Assembly: GCA_002299125.1 (NCBI GenBank)
Contig: DBNU01000012.1
Location: 1 to 38,844, forward strand
Direction of reading: 5' to 3'
Origin: Proteobacteria bacterium UBA664
GTDB lineage: Bacteria > Pseudomonadota > Gammaproteobacteria > UBA7966
DNA: 38,844 bases
Shown here: piece by piece, positions 8,839 to 17,462 of the stretch
Position numbering within the stretch: the first letter of the stretch is position 1
Layout: each line of letters begins with the position of its first letter
Program-made: the position numbers and the translations under genes
Notes under the pieces: model-generated
Told to the model about the DNA's origin: nothing
Databases searched by the model: none
What the model saw: only the letters and a program-made list of their open reading frames with translations

Positions 8839-9768
8839 TCAGGTGGTAACACGCGTCGCATTCAGTACGCAGCGCGCGATGTGGTCGGCCACGAGTCCGA
8901 ACTTGCGCCGGGCGTACTTCTGACTGCCGATCTCGTGCATGAACTCGTCCGGAGTTCCAAAGGACAGCATGCGGGCGAGACATCCGTCCTGGCCGGCACG
9001 CCATTCGGCGACCGCACCGGCAAGGCCCCCGATGCGCCCGTGCTCTTCCACCACGGCGACCACCGCGCAGGTGCGGAACACTTCGTCAAGTCGCTGTTCG
9101 TCGAGCGGCTTGATGGTGTGAAAGCTCTCAACTCGCGCCGAGAGGCCCGCCCTTCCAAGGTCATCGGCGGCAGCGAGCACCTCTGGCATCACCGTGCCCG
9201 CCGCGATCAGGCAGACGTCGCCGCCCGGGCGCAGCGTGATCGCGCGGCCGAGCGCGAACACGGGCGGTATCTGGTGGATGATCGGCTCGCCCTTCTTGCC
9301 GATGCGCATGTAGAGCGGGCCGTCCTGATCGAGCGCCGCCGCCAGGCCGAGGCGCAGCTCGACCTCGTCACAGGGCGCAAATACTGTCATGCCGGGCAGC
9401 GTGCGCAGGATGGCAAGGTCTTCGAGAGAGTGATGTGTCGGGCCAAGTTCGGCGTAGGACAGCCCGGATCCGGTGCCGACGATGGTCACCGGTGCATGAT
9501 GGTAGCAGGCGCCGACACGAATCTGCTCGAAGCAGCGGGTAGTGGTGAACGGGGTGATCGTGTACACCACGGGTCGCAGTCCCGACAGCGCCATGCCGGC
9601 AGCAACGCTCATCATGTTGCCTTCGGCGACACCACAGTTGAAGAATCGCTGCGGCGCGACCGCCTTGAAATCGTCGAAAAGCTTGTTCCCGATGTCGCCG
9701 GAGAGCAGTACGAGGCGGGGGTCGTCGCGTCCGAGTCGCGTCAATTCGTCCGCGAAGGCGTTTCTCAT
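8839..9768 (-). CDS. Transketolase, C-terminal (PYR + C-domain) subunit
   Basis: 309 residues, the second half of a split transketolase. It contains the pyrimidine-binding domain with the conserved catalytic glutamate (GVAEGNMMSVAAGMA) and the transketolase C-terminal domain (DVCLIAAGTVMPEVL, VVEEHGRIGGLAGAV). The start overlaps the stop of the TPP-binding subunit by 4 nt (ATGA), so the two are translationally coupled and probably form an alpha2-beta2 enzyme. Such split transketolases move a two-carbon ketol unit. In carbohydrate clusters they can feed or build unusual sugars such as heptuloses or branched sugars. The specific acceptor is unknown. Confidence 0.92.
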   Translation of the reverse strand: MRNAFADELTRLGRDDPRLVLLSGDIGNKLFDDFKAVAPQRFFNCGVAEGNMMSVAAGMALSGLRPVVYTITPFTTTRCFEQIRVGACYHHAPVTIVGTGSGLSYAELGPTHHSLEDLAILRTLPGMTVFAPCDEVELRLGLAAALDQDGPLYMRIGKKGEPIIHQIPPVFALGRAITLRPGGDVCLIAAGTVMPEVLAAADDLGRAGLSARVESFHTIKPLDEQRLDEVFRTCAVVAVVEEHGRIGGLAGAVAEWRAGQDGCLARMLSFGTPDEFMHEIGSQKYARRKFGLVADHIARCVLNATRVTT

Positions 9769-10607
9769 GCCGTGACGCCCAATTCCCGCTTCGCCGCCGC
9801 CACTTCATCAGGCTTCGGGATCCGGTAGTGCCAGTTGTTGTCGTCCTCCATGAACGACACGCCCTTGCCCTTCACCGTGTGCGCGACGATCGCCACCGGC
9901 AGGCCACTGCCGTCCGGAACGCGCGACAGCAGGCTCACCAACGCGCCGAGATCGTGGCCATCCGCCTCGACCACACTCCAGCCGAACGCGCGCCACTTGT
10001 CTGCGAGCGGGTCGAGCGCGAGCACTTCGCGGCTGCGTCCGGTGGCCTGCCATTTGTTGAAGTCGACGATGGCGCACAGCCGCTGGACACGCTGTGCCGC
10101 CGCCATCATCGCGCATTCCCAGATCGTGCCCTCATTGCATTCGCCGTCGCTCAACAGTGCGATCACGTTGTATGCGCGACCCTGGATACGGCCGGCGAGC
10201 GCCATTCCGAGGCCCATGGGCAACCCGTGTCCGAGCGAGCCAGTGGCCGCCTCGATTCCGGCGAGGCGATCAGGGGTCGGCGGGTGCTCGGCGAACAGCC
10301 CGCCGTCCTCACCGTAGGTCTCGAGCAACTGCACAGGGTAGAAGCCGCGCGTGGCGAGCACCTGAAACAGCGCTGCGGCCCCGTGCCCCTTGCTGAGGAT
10401 GAATCGGTCGCGATCCGGGTTGCGCGGATCGATCGTGTCGAGCCGCAGGGTGTGGAAGTAGGCGGCGACCAGGATATCGACACACGACAGACAAGAGCCC
10501 AGATGCGGCGTGTCCGTCGCCGACGAGGTCTCGATGATACGGGCGCGTAGTTCGCGCGCGAGGCGTTCGAGGTCGGGAACCGCAAGCCGCATTGCTTCGA
10601 GCGCCAT
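9765..10607 (-). CDS. Transketolase, N-terminal (TPP-binding) subunit
   Basis: 280 residues, the TPP-binding half of transketolase. TPP/Mg motif: LLSDGECNEGTIWEC ... IVDFNKWQATG (SDG-x-x-x-EG variant of GDG...NN). The substrate/TPP histidine motifs TPHLGSCLS and LSKGHGAAALF are also present. It follows the epimerase/dehydratase by 1 nt and is coupled to the C-terminal subunit through an ATGA overlap. Housekeeping transketolase is a single ~660-residue protein, so this two-gene form is a specialised paralogue serving the glycan locus. Confidence 0.92.
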   Translation of the reverse strand: MALEAMRLAVPDLERLARELRARIIETSSATDTPHLGSCLSCVDILVAAYFHTLRLDTIDPRNPDRDRFILSKGHGAAALFQVLATRGFYPVQLLETYGEDGGLFAEHPPTPDRLAGIEAATGSLGHGLPMGLGMALAGRIQGRAYNVIALLSDGECNEGTIWECAMMAAAQRVQRLCAIVDFNKWQATGRSREVLALDPLADKWRAFGWSVVEADGHDLGALVSLLSRVPDGSGLPVAIVAHTVKGKGVSFMEDDNNWHYRIPKPDEVAAAKRELGVTA

Positions 10608-10608
10608 G

Positions 10609-11601
10609 TCAGGGTTTGTGAACGTAATCGAACGGCTGTGTCTTCAGCGCGTCGAAGTTCTCGCGCACCCAGGCGATACATTCGTCGAGTCCGCGATCAA
10701 GGCCGACCGCGTCCGTCCAACCCAGCGCACGCCGCAGCTTGTCGCTGTCGAGCATGTACGCAGCGTCCTTGCCGAGCCGCTCACCGACGAATTCCACACA
10801 GTCCTCGAAGCGCTTGTCGAGCTTCGTGCAGATTCGCTCGACCAGCTCGCGGATGGTAACGACCTCGCCAGTCGAGACGTGGTATGTCTCACCCGATGCG
10901 CCATCCGTCGCGACACGCCAGGTGGCGTCCGAGACATCCCGCATGTGGATGAAGGAGCGCCGCGAAACCCCGCCGCCGTGAAGCTGTAGCCTGCGCCCGA
11001 TGAGCAGGAAGAGGATCGTACGCGGCACGATGCGATAGAGCTGCTGGCCGGGGCCATAGACGTTGGCGGCGCGGGTGAAGACGACCGGAAATCCATGGGT
11101 CTGGTGGTACGCGCGCAGCAGCATGTCGCCCGCGGCGCGCGACACGGCGTAGGGAGTGCTGGGATTGAACGGCGCATCCTCGCGGATGAAGCCCTCTGTG
11201 CTGCCGTACACCTCGGGCGTAGTGACGTGGACATAGCGGTCGATGAAGTCGCATCCACGCAGCAGATCGAACAGCTTCACCGCCGAGACGACGTTGGTGG
11301 TCATCCAGTGCTCGGGATGCTTCCAGCTCTCGCCGACCATACTCTGCGCAGCAAAATTGAATACGCGCTCCGGTCGCTCGGTACGCAGTAAGGTCTGCAA
11401 CGCGTCGAAATCGTGGTTGAGGTCTACCCGCTGGAAGCGGAAAGCACCGTCGCGGTCACCCCAGCGATAGGGCAGAAACGCGCGATGCGGCTCGATGGAG
11501 CGGCTGATGCCGACCACTTCGTGGCCCCGATCAAGTAGCCACGACACGAAGCTCGCGCCGGAGAAGGAGTTACTGCCGATGACAAGCAGCTTGGTGGCCA
11601 C
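10609..11601 (-). CDS. NAD-dependent epimerase/dehydratase (extended SDR)
   Basis: About 330 residues. N-terminal Rossmann motif LLVIGSNSFSGASFV, NFAAQSMVGESW, VHVTTPEVYGS, and the active-site segment STPYAVSRAAGDM. The canonical Y-x3-K here reads Y-x3-R. Arg at this position occurs in an SDR subfamily acting on nucleotide sugars, so it need not mean inactivity. GTG 11601 is the likely start, 2 nt after the SIS gene stop; the longer frame has no better start. Resembles GDP-mannose or dTDP-glucose 4,6-dehydratases and UDP-sugar epimerases. It probably modifies a nucleotide-activated sugar. Exact reaction unknown. Confidence 0.88.
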   Translation of the reverse strand: MATKLLVIGSNSFSGASFVSWLLDRGHEVVGISRSIEPHRAFLPYRWGDRDGAFRFQRVDLNHDFDALQTLLRTERPERVFNFAAQSMVGESWKHPEHWMTTNVVSAVKLFDLLRGCDFIDRYVHVTTPEVYGSTEGFIREDAPFNPSTPYAVSRAAGDMLLRAYHQTHGFPVVFTRAANVYGPGQQLYRIVPRTILFLLIGRRLQLHGGGVSRRSFIHMRDVSDATWRVATDGASGETYHVSTGEVVTIRELVERICTKLDKRFEDCVEFVGERLGKDAAYMLDSDKLRRALGWTDAVGLDRGLDECIAWVRENFDALKTQPFDYVHKP

Positions 11602-11603
11602 GG

Positions 11604-12197
11604 TTAGACCTTCTGCGGCCGGTGATCGTACAACCACTGCATCAGCATGTGGCCAACGACGAGTTGCAAGTCCTCGCTGATCTGCATGTCGTCCACCGGA
11701 AAGTGGATCGCCACGTCAGCCAGCGCCTTCGCCCTGCCGCCCGAGTAGCCGAGCACCGCGTAGGTGCGCAGCCCGATGGCACGCGCCTTCTCGAGTGCCT
11801 TCAGGATGTTCGGAGAGTTGCCGCTGCCGGAGAACACGAGCAGGATGTCGCCGGAGCACGCGAGGACGGCAAGCTGTGTAGCGAAGATCGTGTCGTAGCC
11901 CTCGTCGTTGGCGAGGCAGGTGATGACCGCACTGTTGGCCGGCAGGGCCGTGACACGGAGCCCGGAGCCAGCGACCTTCGAGATACCGTAGAGGAAGTCG
12001 TTGGCAAGGTGCATGGCGTTGCCGGCGCTGCCCCCGTTGCCGCAGATGAATAACTGACGACCGTCCCGCCAACAGCCGAGCAGGTCCTCGGCGAGCTGCG
12101 TCACCGGCGACCAGTCGGAACCCGCAAGTACGGCCTGCAGGCGTCCCGCGTAGTCGGCGAACGCCGCTGCGGCGTCCCGCCGTTCGGGCGCGTTCAC
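11604..12197 (-). CDS. SIS-domain phosphosugar isomerase, GmhA-like
   Basis: 197 residues. Phosphosugar-binding SIS fold with LFICGNGGSAGNAMHLAND, close to the GNGGSA motif of GmhA (sedoheptulose-7-phosphate isomerase), and LLVFSGSGNSPNIL, the second SIS phosphate loop. The GTG start at 12197 overlaps the stop of the upstream epimerase (GTGA), so translation is coupled. Together with the split transketolase, which can make sedoheptulose-7-phosphate, the kinase and the HAD protein, it suggests heptose-type chemistry. A nucleotidyltransferase such as HddC/HldE is not in the window. Function is by homology. Confidence 0.88.
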   Translation of the reverse strand: MNAPERRDAAAAFADYAGRLQAVLAGSDWSPVTQLAEDLLGCWRDGRQLFICGNGGSAGNAMHLANDFLYGISKVAGSGLRVTALPANSAVITCLANDEGYDTIFATQLAVLACSGDILLVFSGSGNSPNILKALEKARAIGLRTYAVLGYSGGRAKALADVAIHFPVDDMQISEDLQLVVGHMLMQWLYDHRPQKV

Positions 12198-13132
12198 TTG
12201 AGCACCTCCGCCTGCATCCACTTGAGGTTATAGCAGCGGTCCTCATCCTGCAGCTCGCCGGCGCGGTAACGGTGCGCGACCTCCCTGATCGCGTCCTGCA
12301 CCGTCTTCTTCGGCCGGAAACCGGTGGCGAGCAGTTTGTCGGAGTTGACGCGGTAGGAGCGTGGGTCGTTGGAGGGCCGGACCGAGATCTTTGCCGGTGC
12401 CAGCTCAGTAACCATCTCTGCAATCTGCCCGATCGACAGGTTTTCAAAGCCGGCGTTGTAGATGCCGGTGATCTGCGGGTTCGCGAGCAGGTAGAGGTAC
12501 AGGTCGGTTATGTCGTCGATATGGATGTTTGGCCGCGTCTGGTTGCCGCCAAGCACTGTGATCTCCTCGCGCGTCAGCGCCTGCATGGTGAGCAGGTTGA
12601 CCGACAGGTCGAGGCGCATGCGCGGCGAGTACCCGCACACCGTGGCCGGACGCACGATCTGCACCACCATGTCGTCGGCGTAGCTGAGCAGCACGCGCTC
12701 GCCCACCATCTTGGTCTTGTTGTATTCGGAGATAGGCTTGAGCTCGAGATCCTCGGTGACTTGGGGGTCGTCCTTGACGCCGTAGACGCTGCCCGAGGAG
12801 GCGTACACAAAGTGCCTCACACCGCAGCGCACCGCCTTGTCGGCAAGCTGCATGGTGGCCAGGCAACTCACCTCCCAGGTCAGCTTCGGGTCGAGGTCGC
12901 CGCATGGGTCGTTCGCGACCGACGAGAGATGAACGATACCGCTTACACCGCGAAGGTTGATCGAGTCGATGTCGCGCACGTCGCCTTGCAAGACGCAAAG
13001 CCCAGGATGCGGCTGCAAGAAGTTGCCAAACCACATGATGTCGAAGGCGATGACTTCGTACCCCGCAGCGAGGAGCTTGGGGATGAGGGCGCTGCCCTTG
13101 TAGCCGCAGGCACCAGTGACAAGGAGCTTCAT
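12194..13132 (-). CDS. NAD-dependent epimerase/dehydratase (UDP-glucose 4-epimerase-like)
   Basis: 312 residues, extended SDR. Rossmann loop LLVTGACGYKGSALI at the N-terminus, GIVHLSSVANDP, YASSGSVYG, and the catalytic SEYNKTKMVGE (Y-x3-K intact). C-terminal substrate motifs include RPNIHIDDITDLYLYLL and IYNAGFENLSIGQI. It is the first gene of the downstream block of the glycan locus, 317 nt after the ABC ATPase gene, so a promoter may lie in that gap. It likely epimerises or dehydrates a nucleotide sugar. The substrate cannot be told from sequence. Confidence 0.9.
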   Translation of the reverse strand: MKLLVTGACGYKGSALIPKLLAAGYEVIAFDIMWFGNFLQPHPGLCVLQGDVRDIDSINLRGVSGIVHLSSVANDPCGDLDPKLTWEVSCLATMQLADKAVRCGVRHFVYASSGSVYGVKDDPQVTEDLELKPISEYNKTKMVGERVLLSYADDMVVQIVRPATVCGYSPRMRLDLSVNLLTMQALTREEITVLGGNQTRPNIHIDDITDLYLYLLANPQITGIYNAGFENLSIGQIAEMVTELAPAKISVRPSNDPRSYRVNSDKLLATGFRPKKTVQDAIREVAHRYRAGELQDEDRCYNLKWMQAEVLK

Positions 13133-13449
13133 TCCGTGCTTACCCCGCTGTTACAGACATGCCAATAGATGTAATGGGTCTGCGTTTGACAGCGTTGATC
13201 GGTGCATGGGCGGACGTAGACCTCATCAATGTTGAAATTCATGCTACAGGTAGCATGCGCCGGTGACAACCGGAAGTGTTTTCCAGGCGCTCTGGTTGGG
13301 TTCTTGCGGGTGATGTTCAAGGCCATGCAGCGTAGCGCCCCCCAGGTTCTTCGCCGACTATCACGGGTGGTGCCATTCGCGGAATCCCTCGCTGGTCGGC
13401 ATCCATTCTTGCAAGCCCCCTGGGACGCAAGCGACGGAGAATGTCCGAA
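13133..13449 (-). other. Non-coding gap between exporter genes and biosynthetic operon
   Basis: 317 nt of visibly lower GC than the flanking genes, with no convincing frame. It precedes the first epimerase gene and is the only large break in the minus-strand locus, so it is the best place for an internal promoter. It contains a perfect short inverted repeat, listed separately. No clear -35/-10 pair could be assigned by eye. Confidence 0.5.
13240..13257. repeat. Perfect 8-bp inverted repeat (CATGCTAC-ag-GTAGCATG)
   Basis: Two perfect 8-base arms separated by 2 nt, about 110 nt upstream of the first epimerase gene. The short spacer is typical of a dimeric regulator's operator rather than a terminator, and no T-run follows on either strand. 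The role is unproven. Confidence 0.4.
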
Positions 13450-14202
13450 TCAAACACCCTCGCCGATGCTCAGTCCAAGGTTTTCCTCAGGTAACGATGT
13501 GACCTCCTCTACGACACCATGCTCCAACCGGAACACCCGCTGGCAAAACTCATTGATCAGTGTCGGCGCATGCGAGGCGAAGACAAATATCCGCGCCGCA
13601 CCGATCAGAGCGAGCATGCGCGCCTTGGCCTTTTCCTGAAAGGCGGCATCGCCGGTGCCGAACATTTCGTCCACCAGCAGGATCTCGGGTTTGATCGAGG
13701 TGGCCACAGCGAACATCAATCGCATGACCATGCCCGACGAATAGGTGCGGACCGGCAGTTGCAGAAAATCGCCCAGATCGGTGAAGCTTTCAATCTCGGG
13801 GGTGGCAGCGCGTACTTCGGCGGACGTCATGCCCATCATCAGGCCCATGCGCACGATGTTCTCGTAGCCGGTGAGTTCCGTGTCCATGCCGGCACCGATC
13901 TCGAGCACCGTGGCCAGACGGCCTTCCCGCAGCACGCGCCCGCTCGTCGGCGCGTAAATGCCGGCCATGGTCCGCAGCAGGGTCGACTTGCCCGCACCAT
14001 TGTGCCCGACCAAGCCTACGGTATCGCCGTCCTTCAGTGTGAAGCTCACGTCCTTGAGCGCGGTAACCAGGCTGACCTGCCCTGCCTCGGCCTCGATACG
14101 CCCGCCGGTACTCAAGCGCACCAAGCGATTGCGCAGCGATACGCTGCGGCTGTTGTAAATGGGGTATTGGACGGTAACGTTCTCAAACACGAGCTTCGCC
14201 AT
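13450..14202 (-). CDS. Polysaccharide ABC exporter, ATP-binding subunit (Wzt/KpsT type)
   Basis: 250 residues. Walker A GLVGHNGAGKSTLLRTM, the family-typical YAPTSGRV and LEIGAGMDTELTG stretch, signature YSSGMVMRLMFA, and Walker B ILLVDEMFGTGD. These are hallmarks of ATPases that export O-antigen or capsule chains made in the cytoplasm. It lacks the ~150-residue C-terminal carbohydrate-binding domain of the long Wzt proteins, so chain-end recognition is not encoded here. It starts 3 nt after the permease stop and forms the exporter pair with it. Confidence 0.93.
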   Translation of the reverse strand: MAKLVFENVTVQYPIYNSRSVSLRNRLVRLSTGGRIEAEAGQVSLVTALKDVSFTLKDGDTVGLVGHNGAGKSTLLRTMAGIYAPTSGRVLREGRLATVLEIGAGMDTELTGYENIVRMGLMMGMTSAEVRAATPEIESFTDLGDFLQLPVRTYSSGMVMRLMFAVATSIKPEILLVDEMFGTGDAAFQEKAKARMLALIGAARIFVFASHAPTLINEFCQRVFRLEHGVVEEVTSLPEENLGLSIGEGV

Positions 14203-14205
14203 TGC

Positions 14206-14982
14206 TCAAACCCAAAACGCAATGCGGTTGCGCCGGCTGTTGAACAGGGCCAGCGTCAGCGCCCAGCCGACCAGCAGCATGCCACCTACCGTGTAGTACA
14301 CGAAGAGGGGTGGGGAGACGCCCAGCAGAGGAGAACGGATCACGTCGATCAGGTGCGAGAGAGGGTTCATCCAGATGATCGTGGAACCAAAGGGTAGATA
14401 ATCGGGGCGAAAGAGCACTGGGCTGATGACGAACAGCAATGGCATCACGGCGCCCAAGGCGTACTCCACATCGCGAAAACGCGCACCCAGCATGCCTAAC
14501 ATCAGGGCCATCCAGAGCAAATTCAGCACCGTCAGCACCAGGCCGGGAATCACCAGTAGTGTGCTCCAGGAGGCGGGAACGGCCAGTACAATAGCCACCA
14601 CCACGAAGACGAGCAGATTGTGAGCGAGGTTCACAAGATTACGCAGCACCAGTTGCATGGGGTGGAGAAAATACGGTAACTGCAGGTTGCGGATGACATT
14701 GGCCTGGCGCGTAAATACCGCCGTGCCTTCGGTGATGCAGGCGGCGAGCATCTGCCAGACGATAAGACCTGCGGTCAGGGAGGGTATGAAGGTGGCGCGG
14801 TCAACCTTGAGCAGCTCACTCCACAGCAGGCCCATTCCAACCACCCCTACGGCGGTGCCCAGTGCAAGCCAGAACGGACCCAGCACGCTGCGCCGGTAGC
14901 GGGCGCGCGTGTCGCTTAGGGCAAAGTGAAATGCCAAGCGGCTTTGGCGCAGGCTGGCGATGATGTCGGAGTAGCCGGGGGG
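14206..14982 (-). CDS. Polysaccharide ABC exporter, permease (Wzm/KpsM type)
   Basis: About 258 residues from ATG 14982 (MPPGYSDIIASL), the usual length for the family. In-frame ATGs at 15072 and 15087 would give a longer N-terminus of unlikely composition. The ABC-2 signature RARYRRSVLGPFWLALG precedes about six hydrophobic segments, including LLVFVVVAIVLAVPA and YALGAVMPLLFVISPVLF. It forms the inner-membrane channel through which the lipid-linked glycan is flipped to the periplasm. First gene of the minus-strand locus apart from the oxidase upstream. Confidence 0.9.
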   Translation of the reverse strand, partial: PPGYSDIIASLRQSRLAFHFALSDTRARYRRSVLGPFWLALGTAVGVVGMGLLWSELLKVDRATFIPSLTAGLIVWQMLAACITEGTAVFTRQANVIRNLQLPYFLHPMQLVLRNLVNLAHNLLVFVVVAIVLAVPASWSTLLVIPGLVLTVLNLLWMALMLGMLGARFRDVEYALGAVMPLLFVISPVLFRPDYLPFGSTIIWMNPLSHLIDVIRSPLLGVSPPLFVYYTVGGMLLVGWALTLALFNSRRNRIAFWV

Positions 14983-15358
14983 CATTGTGATGGTCGGAAT
15001 TTGCCAAGCAAGAATCGTCGGCGGACACAATCCACCGCAAGGGTACCTATTGGGATTCAGGTAGCGAGACATTCCACAAGCCAGCACTTTCGCGGAGCTT
15101 GTCCCTGCGACAGTTACGCAGGGAACTCTCCGGTCAGGTGCGGGACGGCGGCCTCTCGGGGGTACACTCTACATCGGCTTGCGGGCCGTCGTCACAGTCT
15201 ACTCCCGACAAGCGTGATGAGGCGCGGGTGTTCGTTGGCGTGCGGATCGGTACGCATCCTGGCTTTTCCCACAAGGCAGGACCGTCGGTCGCCTCGCCGG
15301 CAGGAAGCCAGAGTGCGCTCCGCGTGCCCCGAAAGCACGCGGTGGACTGCGGCTCGGC
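14983..15358. other. Upstream region of exporter operon, no gene seen
   Basis: About 375 nt between the exporter permease start and the oxidase stop. No frame here has a plausible protein composition. It should hold the promoter of the glycan locus, but no unambiguous promoter or terminator motif is visible. Confidence 0.4.
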
Positions 15359-16609
15359 TCAAGCCCGCCCGAGCTGCTCGCCGTGACCCGCTGCGGTCTG
15401 CGCCGCGCCGGCGAGGTTCCGCCCGATGGCGTCGGCCATGAACGCGCTGAATGGCAGGGCACAGGTGAACGCCGGCGATACCGCGTTCAGCACGTGGAAG
15501 GAACGTTCGTCGCCCTCAAACTTGAAGTCCATCTCGAGACGACGCTCCCGCATGTCGACAAGCTGGGCACGGATCCCGGGGCGTCCCCAACGGGTGTAGT
15601 CGGCAAGCCGCACGCCCTCGATGAGCGTCGCGGCAGAGCCCACCATGCGCCGGCGGAAATACTTCTGCATCTCATGCAGCGCGAGCCGGGCGAAGCCGAA
15701 GCGGTTGGACAGAAGCAACGACGACTCGAGACCGACGACCTCCAGCAACTCGCGCAGCGAGAACCCGGCGAAGCCGCCGTAATGTTCGCGCCAGAAGGCG
15801 GGGATAGCGGTCGGACCGATCTTGATGTGGCCATCCACCGTGAGGGTGTAGTGCACCCCGAGAAAAGGGTGGCGAAGATCCGGTACCGGGTACACATGGG
15901 TGCGCAGCGCCCCGACCGGCTCGGCGCTGTAGAGATAGAGGCCCTTGAAGGGCAGGATGCGGTAACGTTGCGAAAAACCGAAGTCCCGCGCGATGCGGTC
16001 GGCGTAGAGACCGGCGGCATTCACCACATAACCGGCCAGCACCGGGCCGGCCGAGGTGCGGACCGCCGCCTGATCGCGCCCGAGGTAGGCCACGCCGCGC
16101 CGGATGCGCACGCCGGCGGCCGCGGCGTCGGCGGCCAGCGCGGCCAGCACTTCACCGGGATTGACCGAGGCGGTGCGCGGCGACCACAGCGCGCGCTCGA
16201 CGGTCTTGACGCGCGGCTCGATCATGTGGGCTTCAGCGCGGCTCAGCATCTCGAGCTCGACGCCGTTCGCTTGGCCACGCCGGTGGAGTTCGTCGAGCCC
16301 GGCGAGCTCGCGCTCGTCGCGCGCGACCACCAGCTTGCCGCAACGGTTGATGGCGAGCCCACGCTCCAGACAGTATTCGGTGAGTCGCAGGCAACCGTCA
16401 CGAGTGAAGCGCGCCTTGAGCGAGTCGGCCGTGTAATAGAATCCGGCGTGCAGCACCCCGCTGTTGCGGCCGCTCGCGTGCGCCCCGAGTTCCGGCTCCT
16501 TGTCGACGAGGAGCACCGAGGCATCCGGGTGGCGGCGCTTGAGCTCGAGCGCAAGCGTGACGCCGATGATGCCGCCTCCGATGATGAGAAAATCTGCGGT
16601 CTCTTTCAT
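15359..16609 (-). CDS. lhgO: L-2-hydroxyglutarate oxidase-like FAD-dependent oxidoreductase
   Basis: 416 residues, the length expected for LhgO/YgaF. DAO-type FAD domain: ADFLIIGGGIIGVTLALEL at the N-terminus, LLVDKEPELGAHASGRNSGVLHAG (FAD-binding and the HASGRNSGVLHAG motif typical of LhgO), and YVVNAAGLYADRIA. It oxidises L-2-hydroxyglutarate to 2-oxoglutarate and passes electrons to the respiratory chain. Fragments resembling its two ends occur elsewhere in the window (19693-19734 and 23414-23590), so this gene or a relative has been copied and broken. Its link to the glycan genes is probably only positional. Confidence 0.88.
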   Translation of the reverse strand: MKETADFLIIGGGIIGVTLALELKRRHPDASVLLVDKEPELGAHASGRNSGVLHAGFYYTADSLKARFTRDGCLRLTEYCLERGLAINRCGKLVVARDERELAGLDELHRRGQANGVELEMLSRAEAHMIEPRVKTVERALWSPRTASVNPGEVLAALAADAAAAGVRIRRGVAYLGRDQAAVRTSAGPVLAGYVVNAAGLYADRIARDFGFSQRYRILPFKGLYLYSAEPVGALRTHVYPVPDLRHPFLGVHYTLTVDGHIKIGPTAIPAFWREHYGGFAGFSLRELLEVVGLESSLLLSNRFGFARLALHEMQKYFRRRMVGSAATLIEGVRLADYTRWGRPGIRAQLVDMRERRLEMDFKFEGDERSFHVLNAVSPAFTCALPFSAFMADAIGRNLAGAAQTAAGHGEQLGRA

Positions 16610-16665
16610 CCTAATCCAGCAGTTGGAAGGAGCCTGTATTGGCCGCCCGTCCTTATCCTCGAGCC

Positions 16666-16683
16666 TTCTCCCTGGAGGGAGAA
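16666..16683. repeat. Perfect 8-bp inverted repeat upstream of lhgO
   Basis: TTCTCCCT-gg-AGGGAGAA, 57 nt upstream of the lhgO start. No T-run follows on either strand, so it is not a convincing intrinsic terminator. It may be a dispersed repeat or operator. Confidence 0.35.
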
Positions 16684-16810
16684 AGAGGTAACGCCCTCCC
16701 GTTGGCGAGAGCGCAGCGAAGAGGAGGACGCCGCTCCCGCTCGCACGCCTTCAACGGCCGACCCCACGTGCCCATCTGCGCCACCACCCACAGCTCACCA
16801 GCGGCGTGCT

Positions 16811-17405
16811 TCAGCCCGCGCTGCACACAGCCCGCATACCATACACCGCCCGATCATCCTCCCGCAGCAGACTGAGCAGGATCCCCACATCCGCGACGTT
16901 CGCCGCCGTCACCGCCGCCGTGTGGACCAGACCGCTGTTCGCATCCGCACCCACATGCAGCTTCATCCCGAAATATCACTACTGACCCATCTTCATCTGG
17001 TGCATTGCCGGATCGCGCCGACCCGGCCGGCCCTTCGTCGAGGGCGGTGCCGCAATCAGCGTCGCATCCACCATCGTGCCCCCGGGCAGCAACAGGGCCC
17101 GTACACTCAGTACATCGTTGCTGATCTGCAGCAGTCATCCAGCCAGATCGTGCCGCTCCAGCAGCGGGCGAAACTTCAGGCCCGTCGTCTCGTCCGGGAT
17201 GGCGTCGTCGTGCAGTTCCGGCCCAGCGAAGCAGCACATACGACCCCACCTCGTATGGCGCATCTTACGTCGCCGGATCCGACAGCGCATACCACTTTTG
17301 CACGGCGCAGATCGCGGCATGGTCGCGACGGGCATGGGTTGGCAACCCGCGCTACCCGCCGTCGGGTAGCGCGGCTCGATGACCACCAGCATTCCACCTG
17401 GATCA
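16811..17405 (-). mobile_element. IS5-family transposase relic
   Basis: Degenerate copy of an IS5-type DDE transposase, readable only by switching frames. Successive pieces are VVIEPRYPTAGS-GCQP, then QKWYALSDPAT (stop) DAPYEVGS, then FAGPELHDDAIPDETTGLKFRPLLERHDLAG (in two halves in the family), then ALLLPGGTMVDATLIAAPPS with the first catalytic Asp, RRDPAMHQMKMGQ, two stops, and YFGMKLHVGADANSGLVH with the second Asp. It ends soon after ANVADV and lacks the C-terminal third with the Glu. No terminal inverted repeats were found. It is inactive and marks the left edge of the accessory region. Confidence 0.85.
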
Positions 17406-17462
17406 CAGCCACACTGGGTCGAAACCATGAGTTCGTTATCAGTCATCCGGGACCTTACACCC

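Noticed and set aside
10609..11601. Epimerase inactive because Y-x3-K reads Y-x3-R
   Set aside because: Arg at this position is seen in a nucleotide-sugar SDR subfamily, so the change alone does not show loss of function.
13129..13326. 65-codon minus-strand frame before the epimerase gene
   Set aside because: No ribosome site, no motif, and it overlaps the likely promoter region.
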